A stretch of DNA of 64,000 nucleotides from Gammaproteobacteria bacterium (lineage in GTDB: Bacteria > Pseudomonadota > Gammaproteobacteria > Pseudomonadales > IMCC2047), in contig JAJFKB010000020.1 of the NCBI GenBank assembly GCA_021773395.1, positions 124,001 through 188,000 on the forward strand, written 5' to 3'. The notes below the pieces were generated by a model. The model was not told the DNA's origin, did no database searches, and saw only the letters and a program-made list of their open reading frames with translations. Below are positions 41,539-52,313 of this stretch, piece after piece; position 1 is the stretch's first letter; every line of letters starts with the position of its first letter. The translations under genes were made by a program, and so were the position numbers.

Positions 41539-42576
41539 TTACTTGTGAATTTTGTGGCCATAGGTTCGTGGCTGACTATAAATATCAATAAAGGGGGCTG
41601 CAAAATTCATCAACAAGACCGAAAAAGCTACTGCGTCAGGATAATTGCCCCAGGTTCTAATCATAAAAATCAACAGCCCAATCAGACCCCCGTAAATGAG
41701 TTTTCCTTTTACACTAGTCGCGGATGTAACAGGGTCCGTGATTATAAAAAAAGCGGCCAGCATCGTTGCACCACCCAATAAATGAAGTTGTGGAGAAGCA
41801 AAACTATTTGGCGCGTAGAGCCAGAAAGCCGCAGAGATTAATGCCAATGTGAGCAGCATGCTTATGGGTGCATGCCAGGTAAATACTTTGCGATAGAGCA
41901 GGTAAGCGCCTCCGATCAGATAACCTAGACTGACAAATTGCCAAGCCATCCAGGATTTAGCACTTAACACAGCCTCTGCTGCCCATACTTGTTCCGCGGT
42001 CAAGTCACCTTTGTGCTTAAAGGCATCGAGTGGCGTTGCCATTGTCATGGCATCAAAGGTTGTTGTTGAATGAAAGGGAAAAATGACGTTTAGGGTGTCC
42101 ACAAAGGGAGCAATTTCTCCGGTAGCTGATGCCAGGCTGCGAGGTGCTATCCAGGAGGTCATTTCGACAGGAAATGCGATCAGCACCAGCGCATATCCAA
42201 TCATTGCCGGATTGAAGAGATTGTTACCTAATCCGCCATAAAGATGTTTAGCGATAATAATCGCAAAACTGACAGCGACCAGGGTTAACCACCATGGAGC
42301 AAATGGCGGCAAAGCGAGACCCAGCAGGACGCCGGTAACTACAGCGCTGTAGTCACGTAAATAAAAGCCTAAAGAACGACCACGCAGCTTGAGTATCAGC
42401 GCTTCACTGGCGACTGCGATAGTAGTTGCCCAAACCACATTAATCAGGTTTCCCCAGCCAAAAAAGTAAGTCAGCGCCGTGAGTCCAGGTAAGGTAGCCA
42501 AGATCACCAGAAGCATGACATCACCGGTACCGCCGGTACGAGTTAAATGTGGTGAGCTAACGGACAGTAAATTCAT
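41539..42576 (-). CDS. rnfD: Rnf electron-transport complex subunit D
   Basis: The 345-residue membrane protein starts SSPHLTRTGGTGDVMLLVI and has about nine membrane segments. The covalent FMN site is the Thr in DAMTMATPLDAF. The NLFNPAMIGYA segment is conserved with NqrB. It is probably the main site of ion translocation. Confidence 0.95.
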   Translation of the reverse strand: MNLLSVSSPHLTRTGGTGDVMLLVILATLPGLTALTYFFGWGNLINVVWATTIAVASEALILKLRGRSLGFYLRDYSAVVTGVLLGLALPPFAPWWLTLVAVSFAIIIAKHLYGGLGNNLFNPAMIGYALVLIAFPVEMTSWIAPRSLASATGEIAPFVDTLNVIFPFHSTTTFDAMTMATPLDAFKHKGDLTAEQVWAAEAVLSAKSWMAWQFVSLGYLIGGAYLLYRKVFTWHAPISMLLTLALISAAFWLYAPNSFASPQLHLLGGATMLAAFFIITDPVTSATSVKGKLIYGGLIGLLIFMIRTWGNYPDAVAFSVLLMNFAAPFIDIYSQPRTYGHKIHK

Positions 42577-42582
42577 CTACGA

Positions 42583-44220
42583 TTACTCTTCCTCTCGGGC
42601 GGCAGAGCCATTGCTAACTTCAGGGGTAAGTTTGCTGGTTTTATCTTTTTTTGATTTGACGCGTTCCAGTGCTGCCTGAATAACCGCGGCCTTATCTTCG
42701 CTATTACTCTCTGACTCTGAATTATGCGGAGGTATTGTGGCTTTCTGTTGTCTTAATTTGGCGGCCTTTGAGCGCTCTCTTCTTTTTGCTTCCTTTTGTG
42801 CTGCCTCCTCGGCAAGTCGATGTTGGCGAGCCTCAAAACGCTGTTTTGCATGCTCGGATTTTGTATGATCATGTTCCTGAGCACGAATCTCGCCTTTGGC
42901 AAAACGATAATACTGAACCAGCGGAATATGGCTGGGACATACGTAGGTGCAAGCGCCGCACTCGATACAATCGAGTAGATTATGGTTTAACGCTTTATCA
43001 AAATCTTTTGTTTTACTGTACCAATAAAGCTGCTGTGGCAATAAGCTCGCTGGGCAGGCTTCAGCACACATTCCACAGCGTATGCATGCCTGTTGAGGCG
43101 TCGGGTTGGGCAATTCTTCCGAGGTACTGGCCAGTACACAATTGGTTGACTTGATAATGGGGGTATCCAAATCGTTGATCGTAACCCCCATCATTGGCCC
43201 GCCAATAATCAAGCGATTTAATTTGATTTGTTGCAATCCGCAGTGATTGAGTAAGCTACGAATTGGCGTACCGATTAGCACCTCTAAATTTTTAGGGTGC
43301 TCTAGCGCTCTTCCAGTCAAGGTGGTGATTCTGGATATGAGTGGTTCTCCTAAAGCAACCGCCTTATATACCGCTACAGCTGTTCCCAAATTCTGGCAAA
43401 CAATGCCAACATCTGCTGGAATCCCCCCGTTAGGAACCTCCTTGCCCGTTAGAATTTGGATAAGCTGCTTTTCACCGCCTGAAGGGTATTTAGTAGGTAT
43501 TCGTACCACACTGATTTCATGTTCCAGATGTAGTTGCTTAACGGTTTGCTCTAGAGTCTCGGCAGCTTCGGGTTTGTTATCTTCTATGCCAATTAAACAT
43601 TCAACCGGGAGACACCCTACAGGTTTAAGCATGTGGGCAATAATCTGAATACCCTTGATTACTTGTTCAGAACGTTCCCGCATCAACATATCATCGGCTG
43701 TTATGTATGGCTCGCACTCTGCTGCATTGATAATGAGTGTGACAATTGTATTCTCAGCACTGGGGTTAAGTTTGACCGAAGTGGGGAAGCCCGCGCCACC
43801 AAGCCCTGCAATGCCGGCTTCTCTGATGCGTTTGAGCAATTCAGATACATCAACTTTCTCATAATCAAGCGGTTGTAAGCGCTTCCCCCACTCATCCTTG
43901 CGATCCGATTCAATTATGATACAGCTGCCCGAAAGACCTGATGGATGAGGGATAGATGCATTTTGGATGGATGCTATGACCCCTGAGGTAGGCGCATGTA
44001 GAGCGGTGCTGACATAGCCTTCGGCGGCGGCAATAAGCTGTCCTTTTAGCACATAATCCCCTTCGGACACCAGCGCTTTGGATTGCTGGCCGACATGCTG
44101 TTGCAACGGAAGTACCAACTTGTCGGGTATCGGGGCAGTTTCAATGGCCACCTGAGTGGAGAGATCTTTGTTTTCCGGTGGGTGTATGCCACCGTGGAAA
44201 TCTCTTAGTCCGCGGTTCAT
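42583..44220 (-). CDS. rnfC: Rnf electron-transport complex subunit C
   Basis: The 545-residue peripheral subunit binds NADH and FMN ([13 protein letters not shown] and the NqrF/Nuo51-like region) and two [4Fe-4S] clusters in [15 protein letters not shown] and [16 protein letters not shown] charged Lys/Glu/Ala-rich tail of about 90 residues follows, shorter than the long repeats of E. coli RnfC. Its start overlaps the rnfB stop by four bases. Confidence 0.96.
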   Translation of the reverse strand: MNRGLRDFHGGIHPPENKDLSTQVAIETAPIPDKLVLPLQQHVGQQSKALVSEGDYVLKGQLIAAAEGYVSTALHAPTSGVIASIQNASIPHPSGLSGSCIIIESDRKDEWGKRLQPLDYEKVDVSELLKRIREAGIAGLGGAGFPTSVKLNPSAENTIVTLIINAAECEPYITADDMLMRERSEQVIKGIQIIAHMLKPVGCLPVECLIGIEDNKPEAAETLEQTVKQLHLEHEISVVRIPTKYPSGGEKQLIQILTGKEVPNGGIPADVGIVCQNLGTAVAVYKAVALGEPLISRITTLTGRALEHPKNLEVLIGTPIRSLLNHCGLQQIKLNRLIIGGPMMGVTINDLDTPIIKSTNCVLASTSEELPNPTPQQACIRCGMCAEACPASLLPQQLYWYSKTKDFDKALNHNLLDCIECGACTYVCPSHIPLVQYYRFAKGEIRAQEHDHTKSEHAKQRFEARQHRLAEEAAQKEAKRRERSKAAKLRQQKATIPPHNSESESNSEDKAAVIQAALERVKSKKDKTSKLTPEVSNGSAAREEE

Positions 44221-44852
44221 GCAGCATTTTCCCTATCGGCTTCCCCTGCTATTTTATCGCTAGTGATCAACTCTTTTCTGTTTAGTTCGACCTCAATTTC
44301 CGGATGTTGCCAGTACCAATTTTTTGCGGTCTTTCTCAAGGGCACCATTTCAATGCAATCCACAGGGCAGGGGTCTACGCACAGATCACAGCCAGTACAT
44401 TCGTCGATAATGATCGTATGCATAAGCTTGGCGGCACCTAAAATTGCATCAACCGGACATGCCTGAATACACTTTGTACAACCAATACATTCCGCTTCCC
44501 TGATATAGGCTACGGTTTTTCCTTCCTCTATGCCTTGCTCTGCATCCAGTGGTATGACCTCCCTGCCAAGGAGGTCGGCCAGTTCTTGGATAGTCGATTC
44601 CCCGCCTGGTGGGCATTTGTTAATAGCATCACCGTTAGCTATAGCCTCTGCATACGGACGGCAGCCTGGATAACCGCACTGGCCACATTGTGTCTGAGGA
44701 AGAATATTATCAATTTGGTCAACGATGGGGTCTTCTGCGACTCTGAACCGGATTGCGGCGAAACCCAAAACGGCGCCAAACACCATCGCTAAAAGAAGTA
44801 ATACCAATATGGCACTGACGATGCTCATGCAAATGAAACCAATTGATTGCAA
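44217..44852 (-). CDS. rnfB: Rnf electron-transport complex subunit B
   Basis: The 211-residue protein has an N-terminal membrane anchor, the [16 protein letters not shown] cluster motif, and a two-cluster ferredoxin domain ([16 protein letters not shown] and [16 protein letters not shown]). It is the entry point for electrons from reduced ferredoxin. Confidence 0.96.
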   Translation of the reverse strand: MQSIGFICMSIVSAILVLLLLAMVFGAVLGFAAIRFRVAEDPIVDQIDNILPQTQCGQCGYPGCRPYAEAIANGDAINKCPPGGESTIQELADLLGREVIPLDAEQGIEEGKTVAYIREAECIGCTKCIQACPVDAILGAAKLMHTIIIDECTGCDLCVDPCPVDCIEMVPLRKTAKNWYWQHPEIEVELNRKELITSDKIAGEADRENAA

Positions 44853-44859
44853 CTGTTCA

Positions 44860-45441
44860 CTAGTTAGCCACCAACCCTGTAAAACCCATGAATGCTAGCG
44901 ACATCAAGCCCGCTGTTACCATTCCAATGGCGGGGCCCTTAAAGGGTTTAGGAACGTCAGCTACGTTAATTCTCTCCCGGGCAGCGGCAAACAGCACCAG
45001 CACCAGAGAAAAGCCAACCGCTGCGCCAAAACCATAAAACAACGATTCAACGAAGCCGTTATTTTTCTTTAGATTGAGAAGTGCAACACCAAGCACGGCA
45101 CAATTGGTGGTAATCAGTGGAAGAAAAATACCTAACACGCGGTAGAGTACGGGACTAACTTTACGCACCACCATTTCGGTAAACTGCACCATGACCGCAA
45201 TTACCAATATAAAGGTGATGGTTTTCAGGTATGCGAGATCAAAGGGGGTAAGTAGATAGGTATAAACCAGATAACTACATACTGATGACAGTGTGAGTAC
45301 GAAAGTGGTCGCTAGAGACATGCCCATAGCGGTTTCCAGCTTGCCTGAGACACCCATAAAAGGGCACAAACCGAGAAACTGCACCAGGACGAAGTTGTTC
45401 ACCAGAATCGTGCTGATTAGTATCAGTAAATACTCGCTCAT
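44860..45441 (-). CDS. rnfA: Rnf electron-transport complex subunit A
   Basis: The 193-residue membrane protein has six helices and the paired motifs [16 protein letters not shown] and [13 protein letters not shown], homologous to RnfE and NqrE. It is the first gene of the rnf operon, 113 bases after metG on the same strand. Confidence 0.96.
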   Translation of the reverse strand: MSEYLLILISTILVNNFVLVQFLGLCPFMGVSGKLETAMGMSLATTFVLTLSSVCSYLVYTYLLTPFDLAYLKTITFILVIAVMVQFTEMVVRKVSPVLYRVLGIFLPLITTNCAVLGVALLNLKKNNGFVESLFYGFGAAVGFSLVLVLFAAARERINVADVPKPFKGPAIGMVTAGLMSLAFMGFTGLVAN

Positions 45442-45554
45442 CTATTCTCTCATAGCAAAAACAGGTGTTTTACAGCTGGACGAATTATACCAAGTAAAAA
45501 ACTCTAAAACTCAACCTTATTAGTATCTTATAGCATATGCTTATGTTGCCCGGC

Positions 45555-47624
45555 TTACTTAATACGCATACCCGGAAGCGCTCCCTCATCAGGCTCTAAC
45601 AACCAGATATCCTGATTCCCCGGCCCCGCTGCCAGAACCATACCGTCGGACACGCCAAAACGCATCTTACGTGGCGCCAGGTTTGCCACCATAACTGTAT
45701 GCCGTCCCTCAAGCTGCTCCGGCTGGTAGGCTGACTTAATGCCCGCAAACACTTGCCGCAGCCTTTTATCACCAAATGTATCTCCAAGATCAAGCGTCAG
45801 TTGCAAGAGCTTGTCAGCGCCTTCCACGTCGACGGCTTTGATTATTTTTACAATGCGCAGATCAACTTTGGCAAAGTCTTCAAATTGAATTTCCTGGGCC
45901 AACGGATCAACCGGGGTAGAAGTGCTAATGGCTGGTTTGGCCATCTGACTTTCCTTTATAACGTCTGCAGCTGACTCATCCATCATCGTTTCAATATGTT
46001 GCTTTTCAATTCTGGATATCAGTGGTTGAAAAGTATTAATACGATGACCAAGAAGAATGTAGCTTCTATCTTCCCAAAGGGCAGGTGATATATTCAGGAA
46101 TTGTTCGGCATGAGATGCCGTTACAGGCAACACAGGCTTTAGATAAATCATCAAAAGGCGGAATAAATTAAGACCGACAGAACAAACTTCCTGTACATCA
46201 GTCTCCCGTCCGGTTTCCTTTATTAAGGCCCAGGGTTTTTGTTCATTTATGTACTGATTGGCCTGGTCAGCAAGTGCCATGATTTCGCGAATAGCTTTGC
46301 TGTAATCCAAATTTTCGTAGTGTTGAGCAATGCTATCACCAGCCTTGATGAATTCGTTTACGAGCTCTGGTTCAGAGCATTCCGAAGAAGTCTGGCTATT
46401 AAAAAGTTTATTGATGAAACCGGCACAGCGACTGGCAATATTAACCACCTTGCCTACCAGATCCGAGTTCACTCGGCTCATAAAATCATCAAGATTCAGA
46501 TCCAGATCTTCAGTTCCCGAAGAAAGTTTCGCCGCAAAATAGTAACGCAAATACTCAGGATTCATGTGGTTGAGATAGGTTCTGGCTTTAATAAAAGTGC
46601 CGCGCGATTTCGACATTTTCTTCCCGTTGACTGTCACGAAGCCATGGGCCTTGACGCCAGTGGGGACTCTGAAATCGGCACAACTGAGCATCGCTGGCCA
46701 AAAAAGTGCATGGAAATTGATGATGTCCTTGCCTATAAAGTGATAAAGCTCTGTGGTTGAATCTTTATCCCAATACTCACTGAAATCCAAGTCTTCTCTT
46801 TGATCGCACAGATTCTTGAAGCTCGCCATATAACCAATCGGCGCATCCAGCCATACATAAAAATACTTGCCTTTTAGACCCGGTATTTCAAACCCGAAGT
46901 AAGGCGCATCTCGACTGATATCCCACTCCTTCAATCCTGCATCCAGCCACTCTGCAAGTTTGTTGGCAACTGATTCCTGAAGGCTGCCGCTGCGTGTCCA
47001 TTGACGTAGCATTTCTTCAAAATCAGGCAGCTTAAAGAAATGGTGTGTCGATTTTTTTTCAACAGGTGTAGTACCAGATAAGGTGGATTTAGGGTCAATG
47101 AGCTCGGTGGCGTCATATGTGGCTCCGCAAGATTCACAATTATCACCATATTGGTCAGCAGTTTTACATCGCGGACAGCTGCCCTTGATAAACCGGTCTG
47201 CCAGAAAAAGCTCTTTTTCGGGATCATAAGCCTGGGTGATTTCACGCTCAGCAATATGCCCCCGATCCAGACAGGATTTGTAAATCAGCTCACTAAGCTG
47301 TTTGTTCTCTTTAGAGTGGGTGCTGTAATAATTATCAAAATCAATACTAAAACTCTCAAAGTCCTCGAGGTGATCTTGTTTTACCTTTTCGATCAACTCT
47401 TCCGGGGTGATGTTCTGTTGTTCCGCTTTGAGCATAATAGCCGTGCCATGTGCGTCATCAGCACAGACGTAAGTACATATCTCGCCCTTTTGTTTCTGAA
47501 AGCGCACCCAGATGTCAGTTTGGATATATTCGAGCATATGACCAAGGTGAATAGGTCCGTTTGCATAAGGGAGGGCGCTGGTAACAAGGATTTTTCTTGG
47601 GGTTTTTGCGGTTGTATCGCTCAT
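45555..47624 (-). CDS. metG: Methionyl-tRNA synthetase
   Basis: The 689-residue class I enzyme has the HIGH-like [12 protein letters not shown], a zinc knuckle [17 protein letters not shown], the KMSKS loop in [13 protein letters not shown], an anticodon-binding helical domain, and a C-terminal EMAP-type tRNA-binding domain (about 590-689). It charges tRNA-Met. It is divergent from apbC, an arrangement common in gammaproteobacteria. Confidence 0.98.
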   Translation of the reverse strand: MSDTTAKTPRKILVTSALPYANGPIHLGHMLEYIQTDIWVRFQKQKGEICTYVCADDAHGTAIMLKAEQQNITPEELIEKVKQDHLEDFESFSIDFDNYYSTHSKENKQLSELIYKSCLDRGHIAEREITQAYDPEKELFLADRFIKGSCPRCKTADQYGDNCESCGATYDATELIDPKSTLSGTTPVEKKSTHHFFKLPDFEEMLRQWTRSGSLQESVANKLAEWLDAGLKEWDISRDAPYFGFEIPGLKGKYFYVWLDAPIGYMASFKNLCDQREDLDFSEYWDKDSTTELYHFIGKDIINFHALFWPAMLSCADFRVPTGVKAHGFVTVNGKKMSKSRGTFIKARTYLNHMNPEYLRYYFAAKLSSGTEDLDLNLDDFMSRVNSDLVGKVVNIASRCAGFINKLFNSQTSSECSEPELVNEFIKAGDSIAQHYENLDYSKAIREIMALADQANQYINEQKPWALIKETGRETDVQEVCSVGLNLFRLLMIYLKPVLPVTASHAEQFLNISPALWEDRSYILLGHRINTFQPLISRIEKQHIETMMDESAADVIKESQMAKPAISTSTPVDPLAQEIQFEDFAKVDLRIVKIIKAVDVEGADKLLQLTLDLGDTFGDKRLRQVFAGIKSAYQPEQLEGRHTVMVANLAPRKMRFGVSDGMVLAAGPGNQDIWLLEPDEGALPGMRIK

Positions 47625-47958
47625 TTCTTCTCGGAATCTATCTTAGTCTCGGATGAGCCGGCAACTATAACAGTCAAGGCCGTGTTTTTGCAGTAGTTTT
47701 GTTACGGATCTGTGGATTTATTCCATTACTTCATTATTACATTTGAGGTGGCCGATTGGTCAAAGCATAAACTAAACATTCCGGGAGCCTCTGATCTGCT
47801 GCGCAAATGGATTTATTTTACAAACGAGGCAGTCAAGCGAGCTGCTCATTGATTGGTTGATCAACATTAATTGCAATAATCTTGCGTTCCTCCCTTTGTT
47901 TTTTCATTCGCCACCCCCATATTAAAACCATTCACAAATTGAGGTTTGAGGTTTTTCT
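47625..47958. other. Divergent promoter region metG/apbC
   Basis: A possible apbC promoter is TTGGTT, 16 bases, AATAAT in the stretch around 47853-47880. The same stretch holds TTGATTGGTTGATCAA, which resembles an FNR site but has the wrong spacing. Nothing else was recognised. Confidence 0.3.
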
Positions 47959-49056
47959 ATGTCAGAAGTAACGCGTGAGCAGGTTGAGCAGGCTATTGCC
48001 GGGCACCAGGATTTGTATCTAGAGCAGGATTATATAACGGCAAATGCTTTAAAAGAGATCAATATTGGAACAGAAAGCATCGACGTCAGTATTGAAGTGG
48101 GATACCCCGCAGCTGGCGCTAAGACACAGATAGAGAATACGCTAAAGGAATTACTGCAACCACTGGCGGCGGAAAAAGACATTCGCGTAAAGTTGAGCTG
48201 GAATATTTTAGCGAATGATGCTCAAAAGGATGTGGAAAACCTCACAACAGTGAAAAATATTGTTGCGGTGGCTTCCGGGAAAGGCGGCGTGGGAAAATCA
48301 ACCACTTCAGTCAATTTGGCGCTGGCTTTGGTAGCAGAGGGTGCCAGGGTCGGTATTTTGGATGCGGATATTTATGGTCCCAGTCAGGCAATCATGCTGG
48401 GTATTGAGGATGGCGTTCGGCCCGAAGTCAAAGGCGAACAGTTCTGGATGCCAATTGTTGCACATGGCCTGCAATCCATGTCGATGGGTTATCTGGTTGA
48501 CGAGAATACAGCCATGGTCTGGCGTGGACCGATGGCGGGCAGTGCGTTGCAGCAAATGATTAATCAGACGATGTGGCACGATTTGGATTATCTAATCGTT
48601 GATATGCCGCCAGGTACCGGTGATGTCCAATTAACATTATCACAAAAAGTGCCTGTTGCAGGCGCATTGATCGTCACAACTCCTCAGGATATTGCCTTAC
48701 TGGATGCGAAAAAGGGAATAGAAATGTTCCGCAAGGTAGAGATTCCAGTCTTGGGTGTAGTGGAAAATATGAGTGTTCATGTTTGCTCGGAATGTGGTCA
48801 TATTGAACACCTGTTCGGCTCGGGCGGTGGTGAAGCAATTGCATCTCAATATGAAACCAAGTTGTTGGCCTCGTTGCCCTTGAACCTTTCTATAAGAGAG
48901 CAGGCTGATAGTGGAACACCAACAGTTGTCGCGCACCCGGATGGTGACATCGCGGCAATTTATCGCGCTTTGGCACGGAAACTAGGTGCTGAACTGGATT
49001 GTCAAAACAGGGAAAAAGCTGTCAAGAAGCCAAATATAGTGATGTATAGCGATTAA
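47959..49056 (+). CDS. apbC: Iron-sulfur cluster carrier protein ApbC (Mrp)
   Basis: The 365-residue P-loop ATPase has an N-terminal DUF59/MIP18-like domain (about 5-85), the deviant Walker A VASGKGGVGKSTTSVNL, DADIYGPSQAIML, VDMPPGTGDVQL and the CxxC of VCSECGHIEHLFGSGGGE that holds the transferred [4Fe-4S] cluster. It loads clusters onto apoproteins; candidate clients here include Rnf, Nth and FNR. It is divergent from metG and ends at a bidirectional terminator. Confidence 0.96.
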   Translation: MSEVTREQVEQAIAGHQDLYLEQDYITANALKEINIGTESIDVSIEVGYPAAGAKTQIENTLKELLQPLAAEKDIRVKLSWNILANDAQKDVENLTTVKNIVAVASGKGGVGKSTTSVNLALALVAEGARVGILDADIYGPSQAIMLGIEDGVRPEVKGEQFWMPIVAHGLQSMSMGYLVDENTAMVWRGPMAGSALQQMINQTMWHDLDYLIVDMPPGTGDVQLTLSQKVPVAGALIVTTPQDIALLDAKKGIEMFRKVEIPVLGVVENMSVHVCSECGHIEHLFGSGGGEAIASQYETKLLASLPLNLSIREQADSGTPTVVAHPDGDIAAIYRALARKLGAELDCQNREKAVKKPNIVMYSD

Positions 49057-49093
49057 ACTACTGTTTTCGATACTGCAGTGGACGTAATTCAAG

Positions 49094-49126
49094 AACCCAT
49101 CTCGGTAAGGTTATTCGAGATGGGTT
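49094..49126. terminator. Bidirectional terminator apbC/K+ channel
   Basis: AACCCATCTCG and CGAGATGGGTT form an 11-bp perfect stem followed by TTTC. The right arm lies inside the last codons of the convergent channel gene. Confidence 0.75.
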
Positions 49127-50073
49127 TCGTTGATTGCCTTATGGCAATGTGGACATTTGGAAAGTTTTCGAGCCACGGTCCTTGAAGCGGTGCGTAGTAG
49201 CAACTCAGCATCTTCCTGATTCAGATCCAACTGCTGGCGGAGTTGATTCAGTTCTATTTGTTCATCTTCAGTAATTATGCCATCTGCAAGCGCTGCACCG
49301 AGTTTAAGATTGTATTCTTCCCGCCGACGTCGTAGTTGATCTGAAAAACCGGAGGCGAGGATACCAGCGGGAAGTGCCACCATACCCATGCCAATAACGG
49401 TTATACAACTACCGAAGAATTTCCCCGCTACAGTGATCGGAATAACATCACCATAACCTACAGTGGTTAAGGTGGCCATGGCCCACCACATGGCTTGGGG
49501 AATACTGCCAAAAGCCTCAGGCTGCATCTTGTGTTCCAATAGATATATACCGCTTGAAGTTAACACCAGCAGAATAATTAATACAAAAAACGCAGCAAAG
49601 AACGAGTCTGCCTCCTCCTTAAGCACATTGATAACAACACCCATAGCACCGGAATAACGGGTGAGTTTGAATATCCTAAGCACCCTGAAGATGCGTAAAA
49701 ATCGCAGATCAATATTAACAAACAAAATGAGATAGAAGGGCAGAATAGCGAGTATATCGATAATCGCCATGGGCGTTAGCATGTATCGCAAACGCCCGAA
49801 TATGGGGTGATGATATTTGTTATTGGGCATTTCTATAGCAGACCAGACCCGTAGCAGGTACTCAAGGGTAAAGACGTACACAGAAAACAGTTCAAATACG
49901 TCGAGTTCAGTTCTGTAATTGGCAGCGAAACTGGCGACCGAACCCATGATAACAGCAAGAATATTTAGACAAATCAACAGAATCAGAAAAAGATCTATCG
50001 AACGGCTTAACTTATCTCCTGGCCTGCTGACCTGTAAAATTTCAGCAATTCTATGGCGTGGAATTGATTGCAT
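49111..50073 (-). CDS. Voltage-gated-type potassium channel
   Basis: The 320-residue protein has six membrane segments, an Arg-rich S4-like helix (RFLRIFRVLRIFKLTRY), the selectivity filter in ATLTTVGYGDVIP, and a cytoplasmic C-terminus with a coiled stretch and a final CPHC pair that may bind zinc. It belongs to the bacterial Kv-like ion-channel family. It sits between apbC and dcd, which are usually closer together, so it may be a later insertion in this neighbourhood. Confidence 0.92.
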   Translation of the reverse strand: MQSIPRHRIAEILQVSRPGDKLSRSIDLFLILLICLNILAVIMGSVASFAANYRTELDVFELFSVYVFTLEYLLRVWSAIEMPNNKYHHPIFGRLRYMLTPMAIIDILAILPFYLILFVNIDLRFLRIFRVLRIFKLTRYSGAMGVVINVLKEEADSFFAAFFVLIILLVLTSSGIYLLEHKMQPEAFGSIPQAMWWAMATLTTVGYGDVIPITVAGKFFGSCITVIGMGMVALPAGILASGFSDQLRRRREEYNLKLGAALADGIITEDEQIELNQLRQQLDLNQEDAELLLRTASRTVARKLSKCPHCHKAINETHLE

Positions 50074-50261
50074 AAGAGGTTACTTTAACGCTATTAAAAA
50101 TCTTTACATAACAAATATTTAGGCTACTTTTCCGGATTCGTCAATAAATCGGCTAGTCGACTTGATCGTAAAAGAGGACAAATCTCTGGAGAAAAGGTAC
50201 CAGTTATGGCAGGATGCTGGCCGTTTTATGTAACTCGAAATCAGATTTGGAAGTGTGCTAA

Positions 50262-50828
50262 ATGAGTATTAAATCAGATAATTGGATACGCCGTATGGCG
50301 GAACAGCATCAGATGATCGAACCTTTTGAATCGGGGCAGGTGAGGTTACATGGCGAGCATCGCGTTATTTCCTACGGTACGTCAAGTTATGGTTACGATG
50401 TTCGTTGTTCCGATGAGTTTAAAGTATTTACCAATATTCACTCTGCCACTGTCGATCCGAAAAACTTTGACGAGAAAAGTTTTGTAGATGTTAAAGGTGA
50501 GGTTTGCGTAATTCCACCCAATTCTTTTGCGTTAGCGAGAACCGTGGAATACTTCCGGATTCCCCGTTCGGTACTAACGGTTTGCCTCGGCAAATCTACT
50601 TACGCTCGATGCGGAATCATTGTCAATGTCACACCTTTGGAACCTGAATGGGAAGGGCATGTGACGCTGGAGTTTTCCAATACGACCAATTTGCCCGCGA
50701 AGATATACGCCAATGAAGGGATCGCACAAATGCTGTTTTTCGAGTCTGATGAAGTGTGCTCCACAAGCTATAAGGATCGTGGTGGTAAATATCAGGGGCA
50801 AACCGGAGTTACTTTACCTAAAACCTGA
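50262..50828 (+). CDS. dcd: dCTP deaminase
   Basis: The 188-residue protein shows the dCTP deaminase/dUTPase fold with [44 protein letters not shown] and [10 protein letters not shown], including the catalytic Glu. It makes dUTP for dTTP synthesis. It ends two bases before the convergent DUF3108 gene. Confidence 0.97.
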   Translation: MSIKSDNWIRRMAEQHQMIEPFESGQVRLHGEHRVISYGTSSYGYDVRCSDEFKVFTNIHSATVDPKNFDEKSFVDVKGEVCVIPPNSFALARTVEYFRIPRSVLTVCLGKSTYARCGIIVNVTPLEPEWEGHVTLEFSNTTNLPAKIYANEGIAQMLFFESDEVCSTSYKDRGGKYQGQTGVTLPKT

Positions 50829-50830
50829 TT

Positions 50831-51604
50831 TTATGGGGTGGCTGATTGGCTCTTTTCGTCCCCGGCAGGCTGGTCCAGTCCAGTAATTGTTGTGCCGTCC
50901 AGTTCGCCGCTGGTTAGTTGAATGATATAGGATTTACTATTCTCAATTTGTTGAATTTGTGCAACCAAATAATCCCAGTCTTTTGCCAGCCAAATTGTGG
51001 TCTCGCGCTTAGCATCTGCTTCTCGTCTACGTCTGATTTTGACGGTGCGAAAATTTCCGATGGCTGTTTCCAGCTGTTCTTCGCCAACCAGATCAAAATA
51101 ATATTCCTTTAGACGCTTTCGGTCGGCGACGGAGTAACTGCTTAGCTTCCCGCTTTCAAAAAGGTCTTTGCGCAACTGCAACTGGTAATTTATTTTATCT
51201 AGAGTGTTAGCTTTTAGTGCTATTCTAACGGGTTCTTTTAGTGCTTTGTTAACAGCTTCCATTTGCGTCCAGTCAAACTCTAACAACACCTGTTTTTTAT
51301 TAGTTAAAGTTGACTGATTGTAATTATAGGAAATGGGTATAGGCTTGCGCTGAAGCCACGTAAATCGACTGGTTTCCATAAGTTTTATCATGGGTGAATT
51401 TATACGGTGGGCTAACACCCATTCCCCAGTTTCTGACTGAGACAGTTCACGAGTTGCAGTCCCCTTAAAGGGCAGCAAAAAGTCATATTGAGCCTGATAG
51501 GTAGTTCGATAAGGTTTGATTGTGAAATTTTCGGCACAAAGGCCTGAAGCGAATAACATCAGAGTGGTTAACAAACAAAGCTTGGGTTTTATATACGCAG
51601 TCAT
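50831..51604 (-). CDS. DUF3108-type exported protein
   Basis: From the ATG at 51604 the 257-residue protein has a signal peptide (KLCLLTTLMLFASGLCAE) and a periplasmic beta-rich domain with YRTTYQAQYDFLLPFKGTATREL, FDLVGEEQLETAIGNFRTVKIRRRR, and TTIWLAKDWDYLVAQIQQ, which matches DUF3108. Its function is unknown. It lies 14 bases after purN and is probably co-transcribed with purM and purN, an order conserved in related bacteria. Starts further upstream, at 51631 or 51715, would overlap purN. Confidence 0.82.
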   Translation of the reverse strand: MTAYIKPKLCLLTTLMLFASGLCAENFTIKPYRTTYQAQYDFLLPFKGTATRELSQSETGEWVLAHRINSPMIKLMETSRFTWLQRKPIPISYNYNQSTLTNKKQVLLEFDWTQMEAVNKALKEPVRIALKANTLDKINYQLQLRKDLFESGKLSSYSVADRKRLKEYYFDLVGEEQLETAIGNFRTVKIRRRREADAKRETTIWLAKDWDYLVAQIQQIENSKSYIIQLTSGELDGTTITGLDQPAGDEKSQSATP

Positions 51605-51617
51605 ATAGTTATTCTTA

Positions 51618-52313
51618 TTACTCGTGATCATAATTGATTTGACGACCTTGCGTTGGCAAAGGTTCCCCGTCGAAGTATACCTTACCTGTATCGTATTGCA
51701 CTCGGCCCTGTGCAATCCAATTTATCGCTTTGGGATAGAGTTGATGTTCTACCTGCGTTAACACTCTAGAGGCTAGAATCTCTGCCGAATCACTTTCATT
51801 GATTTTTATGCGGCCCTGCACGATCACTGGGCCAGCATCCAGTTCGGGAATTACGAAATGGATGCTGGCACCATGCTCCCTATCGCCCGCATCCAAGGCG
51901 CGCTGGTGTGTGTTTAAACCAGGGTAGAGGGGCAATAGTGAGGGGTGAATATTAATCAGTCTTCCCAGGTACCGCTCTACAAAACTATTCGATAGTATCC
52001 TCATAAATCCCGCCAATACCACGAGATCAGGCTGGTAACGATCAATAAGGCTTGCCAGCTCTGTATCAAATGCCTCCCTGCTCGAAAAATCCTGGTGATT
52101 CAGTAACAATCCTGGAATTCCTGCCTTGGCGGCTCGCTGCAACCCGTAAGCCTGCTCCCGGTTGCTAATGACGGCTTTAATGCTGGCAGTTACCTTTCCT
52201 GTGTCGATCGCATCAATCAGCGACTGCAAATTGCTGCCGCTGCCTGATATCAACACGACAATCTTTAAATGCCTATCACTCGAATCTGCTTCACCCGATA
52301 TCTTTTTAGGCAT
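51618..52313 (-). CDS. purN: Phosphoribosylglycinamide formyltransferase
   Basis: The 231-residue protein has VVLISGSGSNLQSLIDA, INIHPSLLPLYPGLNTHQ, with the catalytic Asn-His pair, and the catalytic Asp in ELDAGPVIVQ. It formylates GAR in purine synthesis using 10-formyl-THF. It starts directly after the purM stop codon. Confidence 0.96.
   Translation of the reverse strand: MPKKISGEADSSDRHLKIVVLISGSGSNLQSLIDAIDTGKVTASIKAVISNREQAYGLQRAAKAGIPGLLLNHQDFSSREAFDTELASLIDRYQPDLVVLAGFMRILSNSFVERYLGRLINIHPSLLPLYPGLNTHQRALDAGDREHGASIHFVIPELDAGPVIVQGRIKINESDSAEILASRVLTQVEHQLYPKAINWIAQGRVQYDTGKVYFDGEPLPTQGRQINYDHE

Noticed and set aside
47849-47864. TTGATTGGTTGATCAA as a third FNR site upstream of apbC
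   Set aside because: The half-sites are separated by six bases instead of four.
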